64,000 bases of DNA from Pirellulaceae bacterium (GTDB taxonomy: Bacteria > Planctomycetota > Planctomycetia > Pirellulales > Pirellulaceae): assembly GCA_022448315.1 (NCBI GenBank), contig JAKVCA010000002.1:3149-67148 (forward strand). The letters are read 5' to 3'. Position numbers and translations under genes: made by a program. The notes beneath the pieces are model-generated. The model was not told the DNA's origin and did not search any database. It saw only the letters and a program-made list of their open reading frames with translations. This document shows positions 36,448-44,533 of the stretch, piece after piece; position 1 is the first letter of the stretch, and the number at the start of each line of letters is the position of its first letter.

Positions 36448-37113
36448 ATGAACTCTGAAGCAGTTACCGAGTTGCACGATCACCTTCACCAGAGTGGCGT
36501 CATTGCCGTTTTGATGGTGGGAGATGCCGATGACGCGGTTCCTTTGGCTCAGGCGTTGTTAGCGGGTGGAGTCAACTGCATCGAACTCACTCTGCGGACG
36601 GAAGCGGCCATGCAGTCGCTCGTGAGGATTCGTCATGAGGTTCCCGAGATGCATGTGGGCGTTGGGACCATCCTGACGCCGCAGCAAGTGCATGATGTCA
36701 AAGAAGCCGGCGCGATGTTCGGTGTGGCTCCAGGTATGAACCCTCGAGTCGTTCGAGAGGCTCAAGCGATCGGGCTTCCATTCGCTCCCGGCGTCTGTAC
36801 ACCGACGGACATCGAGATGGCGCTCGAACAGGATTGCCGCATCCTGAAGTTCTTTCCGTCCGAGCCCAGCGGTGGCCTGGCTTACCTCCGAACCATTGCG
36901 GCGCCATTTGCTCACCTTGGGGTCAAATACATTCCGCTCGGTGGAGTGGGTGCAGGAAATGCGGAGGCCTATTTGAAAGATCCGAATGTCCTTGCACTCG
37001 GGGGTTCGTGGTTGGGGCCCAAGGATCTCGTTCTTCAAAAAGACTGGGTGGCGATTACCCAACTCGCCCAACAGGCTTCGAGAATCGTCAACAGTGTCCG
37101 AGGAGAACAGTAA
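36448..37113 (+). CDS. eda: KDPG/KHG aldolase (2-dehydro-3-deoxy-phosphogluconate aldolase), 221 aa
   Basis: This is a class I aldolase of the Eda family. The Schiff-base lysine is Lys134 in RILKFFPSEPSGG, and the catalytic Glu46 is in GVNCIELTLRT. GVGTILTP (71-78), FAPGVCTPTDIE and KYIPLGGVG (phosphate loop) are all in place. It splits 2-keto-3-deoxy-6-phosphogluconate into pyruvate and glyceraldehyde-3-phosphate, and can also act on 4-hydroxy-2-oxoglutarate. The ATG at 36448 gives the standard length; the frame runs open upstream to 36316 without family similarity. The stop TAA (37111-37113) overlaps the ATG of the kinase gene by one base (TAATG), so the two are translationally coupled and form one pathway step pair. 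Confidence 0.94.
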   Translation: MNSEAVTELHDHLHQSGVIAVLMVGDADDAVPLAQALLAGGVNCIELTLRTEAAMQSLVRIRHEVPEMHVGVGTILTPQQVHDVKEAGAMFGVAPGMNPRVVREAQAIGLPFAPGVCTPTDIEMALEQDCRILKFFPSEPSGGLAYLRTIAAPFAHLGVKYIPLGGVGAGNAEAYLKDPNVLALGGSWLGPKDLVLQKDWVAITQLAQQASRIVNSVRGEQ

Positions 37114-38183
37114 TGGGGTGTGTCGTGACGCTGGGCGAGATCATGTTGCGTCTGGCCACACCGAGGCGCGCTCGTTTTCAGCAAGCGATGCCGGGGGGCA
37201 TGGACGTTACCTTTGCGGGGGCCGAAGCGTCCATCGCGGCCTCTTTTTCTTACCTGGGCGGAACATCAAGATTTGTATCGGCCCTTCCGACCCATGCTGT
37301 GGCAGATGCCTGCCTCGCGGACCTTCGCGGACTTGGAGTCGATGTCTCGCATATGGTCCGCTCGGATGTAGGACGCTTGGGTGTTTATTACCTGGAGTCT
37401 GGAGCGAATCAGCGTCCCGGTCAGGTAATCTATGATCGCGAGAACTCAACAATTTCACTGTTGCCTCCCGAGGCCTACCCGTGGGAATCCGCGTTCCAAG
37501 ACGCCGACTGGTTGGTTCTCTCCGGCATCACGCCTGCCATCTCCCGACAGGCTGCCGAGGTGGGACGGAGAGCCATTGCAGAAGCTCGATCGCGAGGTGT
37601 GCGAGTTGCCTTGGATATGAATTACAGGGCCAAGCTCTGGAAGTGGGAAGCGTCGATGTCGGCGCGACAGCTTGCGATTCAAGTGATGCGGCAGTGGCTT
37701 CCAGAGGTTCAGCTGTTTATCTGTGGTATTGAGGATCTGGTTGAGATCCTGGATGAAGACTCGCCCAAAGAAACGGTAGACCTGAATTTCGCCCTCATTG
37801 AAAACATCCGGAAGTCGTTTCCTGGCCTCGAGTCTCTGGCGCTGTCGCGACGAGGAGCGGGTTCTGCTTCCCAGCAGACTTACGGCGGGACATTCTGTGA
37901 CCTTCGATTGGCCAAAATCTGGCATGCCCCTGTCGAAGAGGGCAGGCCAGGCTTTTATTCCATTACAGAGATGGTCGATCGATTGGGTGCAGGAGATGCC
38001 TTCACGGCTGGACTTCTTTTTGCGTTGAGTCACCCCGAGCTTTCCGAGGGTCAAACAGCATTATCGTTTGCCACGGCAGCCGGATGCCTTGCTCATTCGA
38101 TTGAAGGGGATTTCAATTATTCAACCCGCGAAGAGATTGAAAGGCTGATGAATGAGGGGTCATCGGGTCGCGTTCAGCGATGA
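37113..38183 (+). CDS. kdgK: 2-keto-3-deoxygluconate kinase, PfkB family (356 aa)
   Basis: This is a ribokinase/PfkB fold. It has an N-terminal Gly-rich substrate region (GGMDVTFAGAEASIAASFSYLGG), LDMNYRAKLW, and the C-terminal PfkB signature DRLGAGDAFTAGLLFA with anion-hole G292-A-G and catalytic base Asp295. It phosphorylates 2-keto-3-deoxygluconate to KDPG, the substrate of the aldolase encoded just upstream. The ATG at 37113 overlaps the aldolase stop (TAATG), and AGGAGA lies at about 37100, so the start is firm. The pair handles keto-deoxy sugar acids from uronates or from dehydrogenated hexoses released by the polysaccharide-degrading enzymes in the window. Other 2-keto-3-deoxy sugars cannot be excluded as substrate. 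Confidence 0.9.
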   Translation: MGCVVTLGEIMLRLATPRRARFQQAMPGGMDVTFAGAEASIAASFSYLGGTSRFVSALPTHAVADACLADLRGLGVDVSHMVRSDVGRLGVYYLESGANQRPGQVIYDRENSTISLLPPEAYPWESAFQDADWLVLSGITPAISRQAAEVGRRAIAEARSRGVRVALDMNYRAKLWKWEASMSARQLAIQVMRQWLPEVQLFICGIEDLVEILDEDSPKETVDLNFALIENIRKSFPGLESLALSRRGAGSASQQTYGGTFCDLRLAKIWHAPVEEGRPGFYSITEMVDRLGAGDAFTAGLLFALSHPELSEGQTALSFATAAGCLAHSIEGDFNYSTREEIERLMNEGSSGRVQR

Positions 38184-38219
38184 GGCGAACCGGGATCTGA
38201 ACTCGGTGACCTCAAAAGG

Positions 38220-39590
38220 CTAATCTTGATGGACCTGATCGAGGATCAATGATTTGAACTCGGTCATCGGCATGGTCTCACTGGAATCGTGATTCCAGTC
38301 CGTGATCAGGATGGGAGAATCATCTGGACTTTCGGGCAGGCGTCCGTGTGAACCCCGGATCAGACTGGCATCCGTGCTGATCACGTCCATGGTGGTTCTC
38401 AGGCCCAGTTTGGTTTGAAGTAGACGTTTCATGACTTTTGCTTTGCCCCCTTCGCCGAGAAACATCTCAACAGGATCGTGTCCGGGTTTGTCGTGGATGG
38501 CGACACAACGGGCGAAATCAGGCGCTTGCGACTCGTCTAACCAATAGGGATAGGCAAACCACGAGTCGGAGTTCGCCAAGACGAAAAGTTGTCCGGTACG
38601 CGGGTGGTCAAGACCAATACTGGCCAGGTCCTCCGGACCGAACACTCGATCCACCCCTTCGATCGACCGGAGAAGCTCTTTGACCGGTCGAACATTTTCT
38701 GGCGCGTCAACATAAACATGGGCCGTCTGGTGGCTGCACGCGGCAAAGGCCCGTGACGCGCCAGGTTCCAGCAGTTCTCCGTTCTTCGCAGTCTGCACCG
38801 ACAGGTAACCCGATTCACGAAGAATCCGATTGAGATAGACGGGGTGGGAGACTTCAGTCATGCCATACTCGGAAAGCAATGCAATTTGGTATCCCAATTC
38901 CCGAGCGTGGAGTATCAGGTCCGAAGCGACCTCATCCACCTCGGCAATTGCCTTGACCGCTTCGCTGCTATGGGGGCCATATTTTTGAAGGTCATAGTCC
39001 AAATGGGGCAGGTAGGTCAGAGCGATGTGGGGCGACTGGCACCGAAGGGTGTGGAGCGTCGCCTTTGCGATCCATTCGGTCGACGAGATGTTGGTGGCAG
39101 GGCCCCAAAATCTGAACAAAGGAAATTCACCCAGTTGTTCGACCAGTTCATCTCTGAAATGCTCCGGGGCCGTGTAGATGTCTGGTCCTTTTCGACCGTT
39201 GGCCCAGTACGTGGGGCGTTCCGTCACCGTGACGTCGCAAGCGGCGTGCGTACAGTATCGCCAGAAAAGGTTGGCAACTCGAAGGTTCGGGTCGATCTTC
39301 TTGGCTGTTTCCCAGAGCTTTTCGCCTTGGACAAGATGGTCGGAGCGAAGCCAGAATCGAATTTCAGCAGAATCGCGAAAGTACCAACCGTTGGAGACAA
39401 CGCCATGGTTTCGCGGTTGCGTTCCGGTGGAGAGTGTTGCTTGAGAGGTGCACGTGACCGCAGGGAGTGGGGGCTGCAAGACCACCTGCCGGGTCGTCGC
39501 ACCTGCCAATGCCTGCGAGACCTTGGGCATCTTGGAGTAGACGTCAGCGGTCAGGCCAACGAGATTGATCACGAGAATTTTATTGGGCAT
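38220..39590 (-). CDS. Alkaline-phosphatase-superfamily phosphodiesterase-like protein (456 aa)
   Basis: There is no signal peptide. It has a nucleotide pyrophosphatase/phosphodiesterase-type fold. The nucleophile Thr46 is in LPAVTCTSQATLSTG, with NHGVVSNGWY just after; the core strand is KILVINLVGLTADVY. Several canonical metal positions look changed: the DxxGH of NPP enzymes reads LPHLDYDLQKYGP, and the DHGM block reads SEYGMTEV. IHDKPGHDPVEMF supplies a later His and Asp. A similar family occurs in bacterial sugar or natural-product clusters with unknown substrates. It is convergent with the KDG kinase (36 bases apart) and followed upstream by the AhpD-like gene on the same strand at 235 bases. 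Activity and substrate are unproven. Confidence 0.82.
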   Translation of the reverse strand: MPNKILVINLVGLTADVYSKMPKVSQALAGATTRQVVLQPPLPAVTCTSQATLSTGTQPRNHGVVSNGWYFRDSAEIRFWLRSDHLVQGEKLWETAKKIDPNLRVANLFWRYCTHAACDVTVTERPTYWANGRKGPDIYTAPEHFRDELVEQLGEFPLFRFWGPATNISSTEWIAKATLHTLRCQSPHIALTYLPHLDYDLQKYGPHSSEAVKAIAEVDEVASDLILHARELGYQIALLSEYGMTEVSHPVYLNRILRESGYLSVQTAKNGELLEPGASRAFAACSHQTAHVYVDAPENVRPVKELLRSIEGVDRVFGPEDLASIGLDHPRTGQLFVLANSDSWFAYPYWLDESQAPDFARCVAIHDKPGHDPVEMFLGEGGKAKVMKRLLQTKLGLRTTMDVISTDASLIRGSHGRLPESPDDSPILITDWNHDSSETMPMTEFKSLILDQVHQD

Positions 39591-39825
39591 GTTGCCAAGG
39601 ATAATGCGTGAAGTCAGGTCAGCCTAGGCACCATGCTCAACTTCCAGTCAAAGTGCCTCAGGAACAGGATTGGATGATGCCGTCAGTGATCCATCCATCG
39701 GAGGCTCGACGGACCCTCCATCGGTTGCCGTCTCAAGGCTGGACGAAGAGGTTTTACATCCATGGAGTCTGTCTTTGCTCGTTTGACGGTCATCATTAAA
39801 CGGCGGGTTCGTGTTCAACGTTCGA

Positions 39826-40227
39826 TCAACGACCGGCTTCAAAGCAGTCATCCACGGGAACTTGCAAGCTGTTTGCGAGACCGTTGGTCTCCTGAGCCAT
39901 GGCGATGACGGCCAACAATTCGGAGTGCATTTCATCCGTCATGCCACGATTCTTGGCTGCCGCCGTATGACTATGGACACAGTAACTGCAGCCGTTGCTC
40001 GCTGAGACTGCGACATAGATCATTTCTTTGACCAAGGGGTCCAGCTTGCCTGGGGCCATCACGCGTTGAAGCTTCTGCCACAGTTCCGCGGCGCGTTCAG
40101 GATCATGGGCCATCACTCGCCAGAAGTGGTTGACATACTCGGTGTTACGTTTTGCCCGAATGTCGTCAAATAATGCCCGAGCTTCAGGGCTGGCAGATTC
40201 GTCATCTAATATGGGGCGGGTCGACAT
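39826..40227 (-). CDS. AhpD-like carboxymuconolactone decarboxylase family protein (133 aa)
   Basis: This is a small all-helical protein with the redox motif C80-S-Y-C83 and His85/His87 in NGCSYCVHSHTAAA, preceded by LVKEMIYVAVSAS, the AhpD/CMD pattern. The region after it (GMTDEMHSELLAVIAMAQETNGLANSLQ) fits the family's second helix pair. Such proteins act as peroxidase-coupled thiol reductases or as decarboxylases; the presence of CxxC and the nearby His favours the peroxidase-type role. The start at 40227 is supported by a CAGGTG box, and GTG at 40236 is less likely. It lies 83 bases downstream of the DUF1552 gene end on the same strand. Confidence 0.92.
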   Translation of the reverse strand: MSTRPILDDESASPEARALFDDIRAKRNTEYVNHFWRVMAHDPERAAELWQKLQRVMAPGKLDPLVKEMIYVAVSASNGCSYCVHSHTAAAKNRGMTDEMHSELLAVIAMAQETNGLANSLQVPVDDCFEAGR

Positions 40228-40310
40228 TAGGGGCACCTGCTTACTTCGGAGGTGAGGGTCATGACCCGTTCAATGCGACGGATCACGCAAACTCGGGAGA
40301 TGGTCCCGTT

Positions 40311-41687
40311 CTAAGTCAAAATGTCTGAAAGTTCTCCCCGGCTGTCCGCGTAGTCTTCGCGGTCGATTCCGAGGCTGTGCAAATGAGTCAACCAGAGATT
40401 GGCGAGAGGCGTTTCCGGTTTGCAATGAATGTGCTTCCCGAGCCGATAACGCTGCCCTCCTCCGGCGACCACGATGGGAAGGTCGTTGTACTGATGGGTG
40501 GTGCCATCCCCGAGTCCCGCGCCCAACGTGAAGATCGTATTGTCCAGCAAGGTCGTCCCCTGCGCTTCTTCAATCGTACTCATGCGTTCCACCAAGTTGG
40601 CAAATACCGAAACATGGAAGTAATCCAGCTTCAACAGGTCTTCGAGATTGTTCTGCGGATCGTGTGTCATACCGTGATGGCTTTTTGGCCGGTCGAGGAT
40701 TCCCTCCCAATTGGTCGGTGTGGTCCACCGTTCCGGTCCAACCATCATGGTGGCCACATGAGTCAGACCCGTCTGCAACGCGGTGACGAGAAGGTCACCC
40801 ATCAGCTGGATGTATTCGTTACGAGGTAGATGCTCTTCCGGTCGGTCAATGTCGTTTGCCAGAAGTTCGGATTTCATCGACTCGATGCGATCCATTCGCT
40901 TTTCAATGGCACGGATGGCCTCGAGGTATTCCGAGAATTTCCGCTGGTCGCCCATGCTCAAACGTGCTTGTAGTCGACGCGCGTTGGAGAGTGCCAGGTC
41001 CGTGATATTTCGGTTTTTGGATTGAGAAGCAGTTCCAAAGAGCCGGTCGTAGATTTTTCGAGGATTTCGCATCGAGGGTGCAACATGCCCCGTCCCATAC
41101 CAGGACATGTTATCGAAGTAGATGGACTCAATGTTGTTTTTGTGATCATTGCAACTGAGTTCGAGCGTTGGGTACGGCGTCGACTGTCCAATATGATCGG
41201 CCACAACATGATCAAGGGTGCGCGCCAGCGGATAGGCTGAATTTTCGACTTCAAAGGGAGCAACGCTGGACAGGAAGCATGAGGCCGCCTGCGCATGGGA
41301 ATCGGTTCCGTGTTGGAATTGCCGATCCAGACCGGTGACCAAGGTGACCTTGTCGTGAACGTTCTTCAACGCAGCAAGAGTGGGCGTGAACGTGATGGGA
41401 TGGACGCCCGGTGGAGGCACCTCTCCCTCGAATCGCCAGACGTTGTTTTGACCGGCGAATTGTGGGATGGCTCGGTCGTTTTCACCAGGAAAAAAACCTC
41501 TTCGAACGATTCCATTGGGGAGGTAGAAAAATGCGAGTCGCTGTGCGGGTTTGGCGTGATTCGCCGCTTCTGATGCGTTGAGCGAGGAAAAGCTCTCGAG
41601 CCAGGGCAATGCCAGAGCAGCGCCGCCTGCGCCGGCAACGAACTGACGTCGGCTGAACGACCTTTGGCGACGGTTGGGATTGAACAT
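40311..41687 (-). CDS. Tat-exported DUF1552 protein, partner of the DUF1592 gene (458 aa)
   Basis: It begins MFNPNRRQRSFSRRQFVAGAGG, a twin-arginine signal (SRRQF plus Ala/Gly-rich hydrophobic run). DUF1552 hallmarks: RLAFFYLPNGIVRRGFFPGE, DKVTLVTGLDRQFQHGTDSHAQAASCFL, TLELSCNDHKNN, LATALQTGLTHVATMM-type region, HHGMTHDP, and a NTIFTLGAGLGDGTTHQYNDLPIVVAGGG end block with LGIDREDYADSRGELSDIL. The frame is open far upstream to 42011, but only the ATG at 41687 begins the Tat signal. The preceding gene's stop (41690-41692) lies 2 bases upstream, so the two are tightly coupled. It probably forms an extracytoplasmic complex with that heme-motif protein; the function is unknown. Confidence 0.9.
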   Translation of the reverse strand: MFNPNRRQRSFSRRQFVAGAGGAALALPWLESFSSLNASEAANHAKPAQRLAFFYLPNGIVRRGFFPGENDRAIPQFAGQNNVWRFEGEVPPPGVHPITFTPTLAALKNVHDKVTLVTGLDRQFQHGTDSHAQAASCFLSSVAPFEVENSAYPLARTLDHVVADHIGQSTPYPTLELSCNDHKNNIESIYFDNMSWYGTGHVAPSMRNPRKIYDRLFGTASQSKNRNITDLALSNARRLQARLSMGDQRKFSEYLEAIRAIEKRMDRIESMKSELLANDIDRPEEHLPRNEYIQLMGDLLVTALQTGLTHVATMMVGPERWTTPTNWEGILDRPKSHHGMTHDPQNNLEDLLKLDYFHVSVFANLVERMSTIEEAQGTTLLDNTIFTLGAGLGDGTTHQYNDLPIVVAGGGQRYRLGKHIHCKPETPLANLWLTHLHSLGIDREDYADSRGELSDILT

Positions 41688-41689
41688 GA

Positions 41690-44203
41690 TTACGGTTCCG
41701 TTCGTGAGGTTAACGCGAGTGTATTTTTGCGAAGGAAAGGTTCGCTCATGGCGATATTTTTCATCATCGTGCGAAGAGAGTCTTCTCCAGACATTGCCTT
41801 TTGAGTCACCTGGTTCAGCGCGCGAGCATCCGCGGGTCCAAGTGACCGTCCCAGGCCGTAATTGAGGAGGTGAGCGGCAAAAGCGCGGTAGAACCGCTGC
41901 CGTTGATCCACAATCAGGGCTTTGAATTCGTTCACATTCTGGAAAGGAAATTCGCGAAACAGGACGCCGGTCGCGTCGACTTTTCGACCGTTGTCGTATT
42001 CGTCTCGCCACACGCCCGTTGGGCCGTAGTTTTCCAGAGCGAAACCCAAAGGGTCGATCTGGTCATGGCAACTGGCACAGTCGGCCCTTTCGCGGTGGGC
42101 GGCAAGTCGTTCTCGGATGGTCATTTTGGCCCGTGTTTCTGCATCGGGTTCGGGTAATGGGGGAACGTCTGCCGGCGGGGGGTCCGGCGGATCGTTGAAG
42201 ATCACTTCATTCATCCACGCGCCGCGTGTGATCGGTTGCGTGCGTGTTGGAGATGAGGTCATCGTCAAAACGGCCGCGTTGGTGATAACGCCTCCCCGCC
42301 GAGGGTCATCGAGGGCCACTCGGCGAAATAATTGGACCTGATGCTCGCGTCCGCCACGATTATGACCCTGATAGTTGGCCTCCAGCATGCTGCTCTGCCA
42401 GGTAAAGTCGGGCTGGATGAAGTCGAGTACGGATCGGTCTTCAACAAAAACGGTTTCGAACAACAGCAGGGGTTCCGAGATCATGTGCATGCTGGTTCGG
42501 TAGCCATCAAAATAGAAGTAGCCAAATTTCTCCGGATCCGGAATTGAGGTGATCAGGCGATCAAGTTGAAGCCACTGAGCCGGGAAATTATCGCAAAAAC
42601 GACCTGCCCGTCGGTCATCAAGCATACGGTCAATTTGCTTACCGAGGATGTCGGGCTGACTGAGTTCTCCCCGTTCTGCGAGATCCAAAAGGGGATCATC
42701 AGGAATGCTGCTCCAAAAAAACTGTGCGAGTCGGGTTGCCAGCTCGAAGTCGGTAATGCGTTCGCGACCGATTTGCTCCACGGAATCGGAGTCAGGGGTC
42801 TGGTCTTCATACAGGTACAGGAACTGTGGCATGGCAAGAACGGCCGTGATGACATGCCGCATGGTGTCCTCGACGGTCGCGCCGTTTCGCATTTCAGCAA
42901 GCGAGAAGTGCACCAATTCGTCGACGGTGTCGGAGTCTGCCGGACGTCGGAACGCTCGCCGCACAAGATGCTGGATCCTGGAACGAATCTCGTTGTCATC
43001 TCGGGATTGGGTTGGTGTCGTCGATGGGACCTCGCGAGGAATCAAGTCCAGATAGTCCAGTCCGAAGAAATAGCCTCGCGACACCGTATTTTTGCCGGTG
43101 CTCCTGAATGAGATTTGATGACGACCCTTCTCCAGAGTCAAACCTTCATAACTTACGTCGGTAAGTGTGATCGTCGGATCGTACAAATCGAACGGCTTTC
43201 CCACGGGTTGATCATCGATGAGCAACTGGAATTGTCCGTAATCCGGCGCCTGGGTCAGTCGAAAATGAAGGCCTTCGATGTCACTCGGGATTTCCACAGA
43301 GAACCTCAATGACCGATTCTCGGCGGGGCATTGCCAGAACAGATGGGCATCCTTGCTCCATCGCCCTGAACCTTTCCCGAGGATCTGTTTCCCGAGAGGG
43401 CCCTCAGCCGCGTCTTCAAGTTGGACGTGGCCTGGCGACTCTCCCTCCAGTCGATCGCTGCGGCCTGGTTCAGAAAAGTATCGAGCCCAGCTTCGACATT
43501 CCCCCGGGTTGAGATCAGGACTGGCCGCGACTGATTCACTCAGTTTTAAAAACGACTCCATCAACAGTGGTGAAAGCGTCAGGTGGTCAGCCTGATTATC
43601 AAAGCCATGCTCGGCTCGTTGGTCTTGAGGAAAGGCTGCAACGCCACGAAAACCTTCGGGACGCTGGTTGTCGATGTCTTTGCTAAGTGGGCGACTGGAG
43701 ACACGCACTTCGTTGGGCATGGAGCGTGAGGCGGGATCGAAATAATCACTCCGCCTTCGAAGAAGACGCTCGTTCAGTTGAAAGATATCTCGGTCCAGCT
43801 CAAGCAGGTCCACCACGGCGTTGTTGTATTGAAAACGATTCATGCGTCGCATTGGAATCGCGTTGAAGGGCAATTGTTGGGCCGATTCAGCAAACCAGGC
43901 TTTTAACGTCAGAAGAGTTTCTAGCCGGTCACTCTCGGGGATCTGAGGTTGATCTGCAGGAGGCATTTCGCGATCCTCGAGCACCTCAATCACACGTTGC
44001 AGGACCGCGGGGGCGGCCAAAAAATCTTCTCGCGTCTTGAATGCCAGAAGGTTCAGTTCTCCCTCAAGATTATCACCGGCGCCGTGGCACTTCGCGCAGT
44101 GAGTCTTGAGCGATGAGGGGAGTGAGTCCGAGGTTTGTCCCCAGCTGTTTTGAGCAAAAATCAGCAGGGACATAGCAGCGACGTTGAAAGCGAATCGTAG
44201 CAT
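41690..44203 (-). CDS. DUF1587-DUF1592-DUF1595-DUF1588-DUF1585 planctomycete cytochrome protein (837 aa)
   Basis: The signal peptide is at residues 4-22. The heme motif CAKCH is at 36-40 (SLKTHCAKCHGAG), then MPPADQPQ. Domains in order: DUF1587 (MRRMNRFQYNNAVVDLL, about 117-135), a carbohydrate-binding-like segment (about 290-395), DUF1595 (HLVRRAFRRPADSDTVDEL), DUF1592 (LATRLAQFFWSSIPDDPLLDLA...QWLQLDRL), DUF1588 (DPRRGGVITNAAVLTMTSSPTRTQPITRG, then CASCH at 709-713 in CASCHDQIDPLG) and DUF1585 (FAAHLLNYGLGRSL... end). This is the complete architecture, unlike the DUF1588 protein at 3935-7015. It ends 2 bases before the DUF1552 start. The role is unknown; heme attachment is inferred. Confidence 0.9.
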   Translation of the reverse strand: MLRFAFNVAAMSLLIFAQNSWGQTSDSLPSSLKTHCAKCHGAGDNLEGELNLLAFKTREDFLAAPAVLQRVIEVLEDREMPPADQPQIPESDRLETLLTLKAWFAESAQQLPFNAIPMRRMNRFQYNNAVVDLLELDRDIFQLNERLLRRRSDYFDPASRSMPNEVRVSSRPLSKDIDNQRPEGFRGVAAFPQDQRAEHGFDNQADHLTLSPLLMESFLKLSESVAASPDLNPGECRSWARYFSEPGRSDRLEGESPGHVQLEDAAEGPLGKQILGKGSGRWSKDAHLFWQCPAENRSLRFSVEIPSDIEGLHFRLTQAPDYGQFQLLIDDQPVGKPFDLYDPTITLTDVSYEGLTLEKGRHQISFRSTGKNTVSRGYFFGLDYLDLIPREVPSTTPTQSRDDNEIRSRIQHLVRRAFRRPADSDTVDELVHFSLAEMRNGATVEDTMRHVITAVLAMPQFLYLYEDQTPDSDSVEQIGRERITDFELATRLAQFFWSSIPDDPLLDLAERGELSQPDILGKQIDRMLDDRRAGRFCDNFPAQWLQLDRLITSIPDPEKFGYFYFDGYRTSMHMISEPLLLFETVFVEDRSVLDFIQPDFTWQSSMLEANYQGHNRGGREHQVQLFRRVALDDPRRGGVITNAAVLTMTSSPTRTQPITRGAWMNEVIFNDPPDPPPADVPPLPEPDAETRAKMTIRERLAAHRERADCASCHDQIDPLGFALENYGPTGVWRDEYDNGRKVDATGVLFREFPFQNVNEFKALIVDQRQRFYRAFAAHLLNYGLGRSLGPADARALNQVTQKAMSGEDSLRTMMKNIAMSEPFLRKNTLALTSRTEP

Positions 44204-44533
44204 CGATAGGCCATGATGGAGGAGGGTGCGGTTGCGGGTCCGGCGTCTCCCGTGTTGGGAACCGTTAAGGTTACCGTCTTCTCAGGTCACCGCCAACTTT
44301 TCTCGATCGGCACGGATCACTCCGATGCCAAAGCCGCGTTGCGAGTCGAAATTCAGAGGCAGGCTTCGGAGCACAAGGGGCAGCCTCAGGTGTAAATACG
44401 CTTTCAAAAAATGCTTGAAAAGTTGGAGCGAGACAGCGCAAGGCAGGAGCGAGTGTTTTGAGGGGACGAATAAAAAAGCGGAGTTCATGCCTTCCATGAA
44501 CTCCGCTTATCGCGGGCCAACAAAGCTCTTCCA
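44204..44533. other. Intergenic region of 330 bases containing one terminator
   Basis: The region lies between the DUF1592 gene start and the oxidoreductase gene end. Apart from the terminator at 44472-44508 there is a short inverted repeat (TTTCAA 44402-44407, TTGAAA 44415-44420). I see no gene. Confidence 0.6.
44472..44508 (-). terminator. Strong intrinsic terminator for the Gfo/Idh/MocA gene
   Basis: Perfect 14-bp inverted repeat (44476-44489 and 44495-44508, arm AAGCGGAGTTCATG) with a 5-base loop. On the minus strand the hairpin is followed by six T residues (44472-44477 read in complement, partly overlapping the stem foot). It starts 25 bases after the stop of the gene ending at 44534. 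Confidence 0.9.

Noticed and set aside
36834-37112. Upstream extension of the KDG kinase frame into the aldolase gene
   Set aside because: It overlaps the aldolase in another frame, and the PfkB N-terminus plus AGGAGA box fix the start at 37113.
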